Source: Microbulbifer pacificus (GTDB taxonomy: Bacteria; Pseudomonadota; Gammaproteobacteria; Pseudomonadales; Cellvibrionaceae). From it: a stretch of DNA of 64,000 nucleotides. The position numbers and the translations under genes were made by a program. Shown piece by piece: positions 63,426 through 64,000 of the stretch. Under the pieces are notes generated by a model. The model worked only from the letters and a program-made list of their open reading frames with translations, did no database searches and was not told the origin of the DNA. Each line of letters begins with the position of its first letter. The first letter of the stretch is position 1. Where the stretch lies: contig NZ_CP137555.1 in the NCBI RefSeq assembly GCF_033723955.1, positions 2,162,001 through 2,226,000 on the forward strand, given 5' to 3'.

Positions 63426-64000
63426 AAATCTTCAAGTTGCCGGACCTCGGCGAAGGCCTGCCGGACGCCACCATCCGTGAATGGCAGGTGCGGGAGGGCG
63501 ACAGTGTGGTTGCCGACCAGGTCCTGGTTACTGTGGAAACCGCCAAGGCCCTGGTGGAGGTGCCGTCACCCTATTCGGGTAGGGTGGAAAAACTGTTTGC
63601 CGCCGAGGGTGAAACCCTGGAAACCGGCCAGCCGCTGATCGGCTTCCAGCAGTCCGGTGGCGAGACCGCAGCACCGAAGCCGGCGGATTCCGGCACCGTG
63701 GTCGGCAAAATCGAATCCGGCAGCGAGGCTCTCGCGCGCGAGCAGCGCCCCGTTTCCCATCGCCCCCGCTGCGCTACCCCCGCGGTGCGCGCGCTGGCGC
63801 GGCAACTGGGTGTGGATCTCACCAGGCTCCACCCCGTCGGTTCCCGTTTCACCGAAATCGAGGTGCGTAACGCCGCCGGCCAGCCGCTCCCCGGGACGGG
63901 CGAAGTATCTGCGCAACGGGTAGCGGATACAGCCAAACCGGCAGTCGCCACCGGCACGAGTGCAGAGCCCGCTCGTCGCGCCATGGCGCTGGCCATGAGC
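63422..64000 (+). CDS. 2-oxoacid dehydrogenase E2 component (3' truncated by window end)
   Basis: The frame begins at a GTG overlapping the end of E1beta and stays open to the last base (193 codons). Residues 1-78 are a lipoyl domain with lipoylated Lys42 in VETAKALVEV. A Pro/Ala-rich linker follows, then an E3/E1-binding domain from about residue 115 (ATPAVRALARQLGVDL). The catalytic acyltransferase domain is outside the window. E2 transfers the acyl group to CoA and forms the core of the complex. Confidence 0.93.
   Translation, partial: MKIFKLPDLGEGLPDATIREWQVREGDSVVADQVLVTVETAKALVEVPSPYSGRVEKLFAAEGETLETGQPLIGFQQSGGETAAPKPADSGTVVGKIESGSEALAREQRPVSHRPRCATPAVRALARQLGVDLTRLHPVGSRFTEIEVRNAAGQPLPGTGEVSAQRVADTAKPAVATGTSAEPARRAMALAMS

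Overview
The window is 64 kb of high-GC chromosome from a Gram-negative gammaproteobacterium. Evidence: lpxL-type acyltransferase and gmhB (lipopolysaccharide), a rhombosortase, a proton-type F1Fo ATP synthase, and the classic origin-proximal core (gyrB-recF-dnaN-dnaA / rpmH-rnpA-yidD-yidC-mnmE / mnmG-rsmG-parA-parB-atp). Gene content and repeat style suggest a marine Cellvibrionales/Microbulbifer-like bacterium, but that name is inference and was not checked against a database. Almost all of the window is ordinary vertically inherited core genome. I see no phage, insertion sequence, CRISPR array, rRNA or tRNA gene.

Layout. 1-0.8 kb: 3' part of a guanidino-modifying enzyme. 0.8-3.1 kb: small membrane protein and purK-purE (all minus). 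3.5-11 kb: a minus-strand housekeeping run aroE / NTF2-like / hemF / tsaC / dprA / LysM protein, interrupted between tsaC and dprA by a plus-strand rhombosortase and a minus-strand sorbosone-dehydrogenase-like secreted protein. 11.3-17.3 kb: def-fmt-rsmB-trkA-trkH (plus). 17.3-19 kb: a phosphatidyltransferase and a lipid A acyltransferase (minus). 19.1-22.8 kb: glyQ-glyS-gmhB (plus). 22.9-26.3 kb: rimO (minus), rlmI and a GNAT enzyme (plus). 26.4-33.1 kb: gyrB, recF, dnaN, dnaA (minus). 33.8-38.0 kb: rpmH, rnpA, yidD, yidC, mnmE (plus). 38.0-38.75 kb: a 780-bp non-coding region that looks like oriC. 38.75-43.2 kb: mnmG, rsmG, parA, parB. 43.5-50.8 kb: atpIBEFHAGDC. 50.9-59.7 kb: an accessory block with two paralogous secreted HEYVHH metalloproteases flanking a patatin-like phospholipase, then a giant TolB-propeller/amidohydrolase and a cation diffusion facilitator. 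59.8-61.2 kb: glmU. 61.3-64 kb: 2-oxoacid dehydrogenase E1alpha, E1beta and a truncated E2.

How the parts work together. The centre is the replication and segregation hub. DnaA boxes lie upstream of dnaA and, in a larger cluster beside a roughly 30% GC unwinding region, upstream of mnmG. Two perfect parS centromere sites lie inside recF, and parA-parB sit about 12 kb away on the other side of the origin candidate. The atp operon carries its own promoter with a palindrome at the predicted start site, a terminator-like hairpin between atpI and atpB, and a G-free leader in front of atpE.

The most unusual non-coding elements are three dispersed nested palindromes (about 4.9, 11.9 and 14.4 kb) that share one architecture: an outer stem, an inner hairpin with an AGGGAY-like loop, and a conserved GGATG..TTTAC core. 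The most interesting uncharacterised genes are the metalloprotease-patatin-metalloprotease trio.
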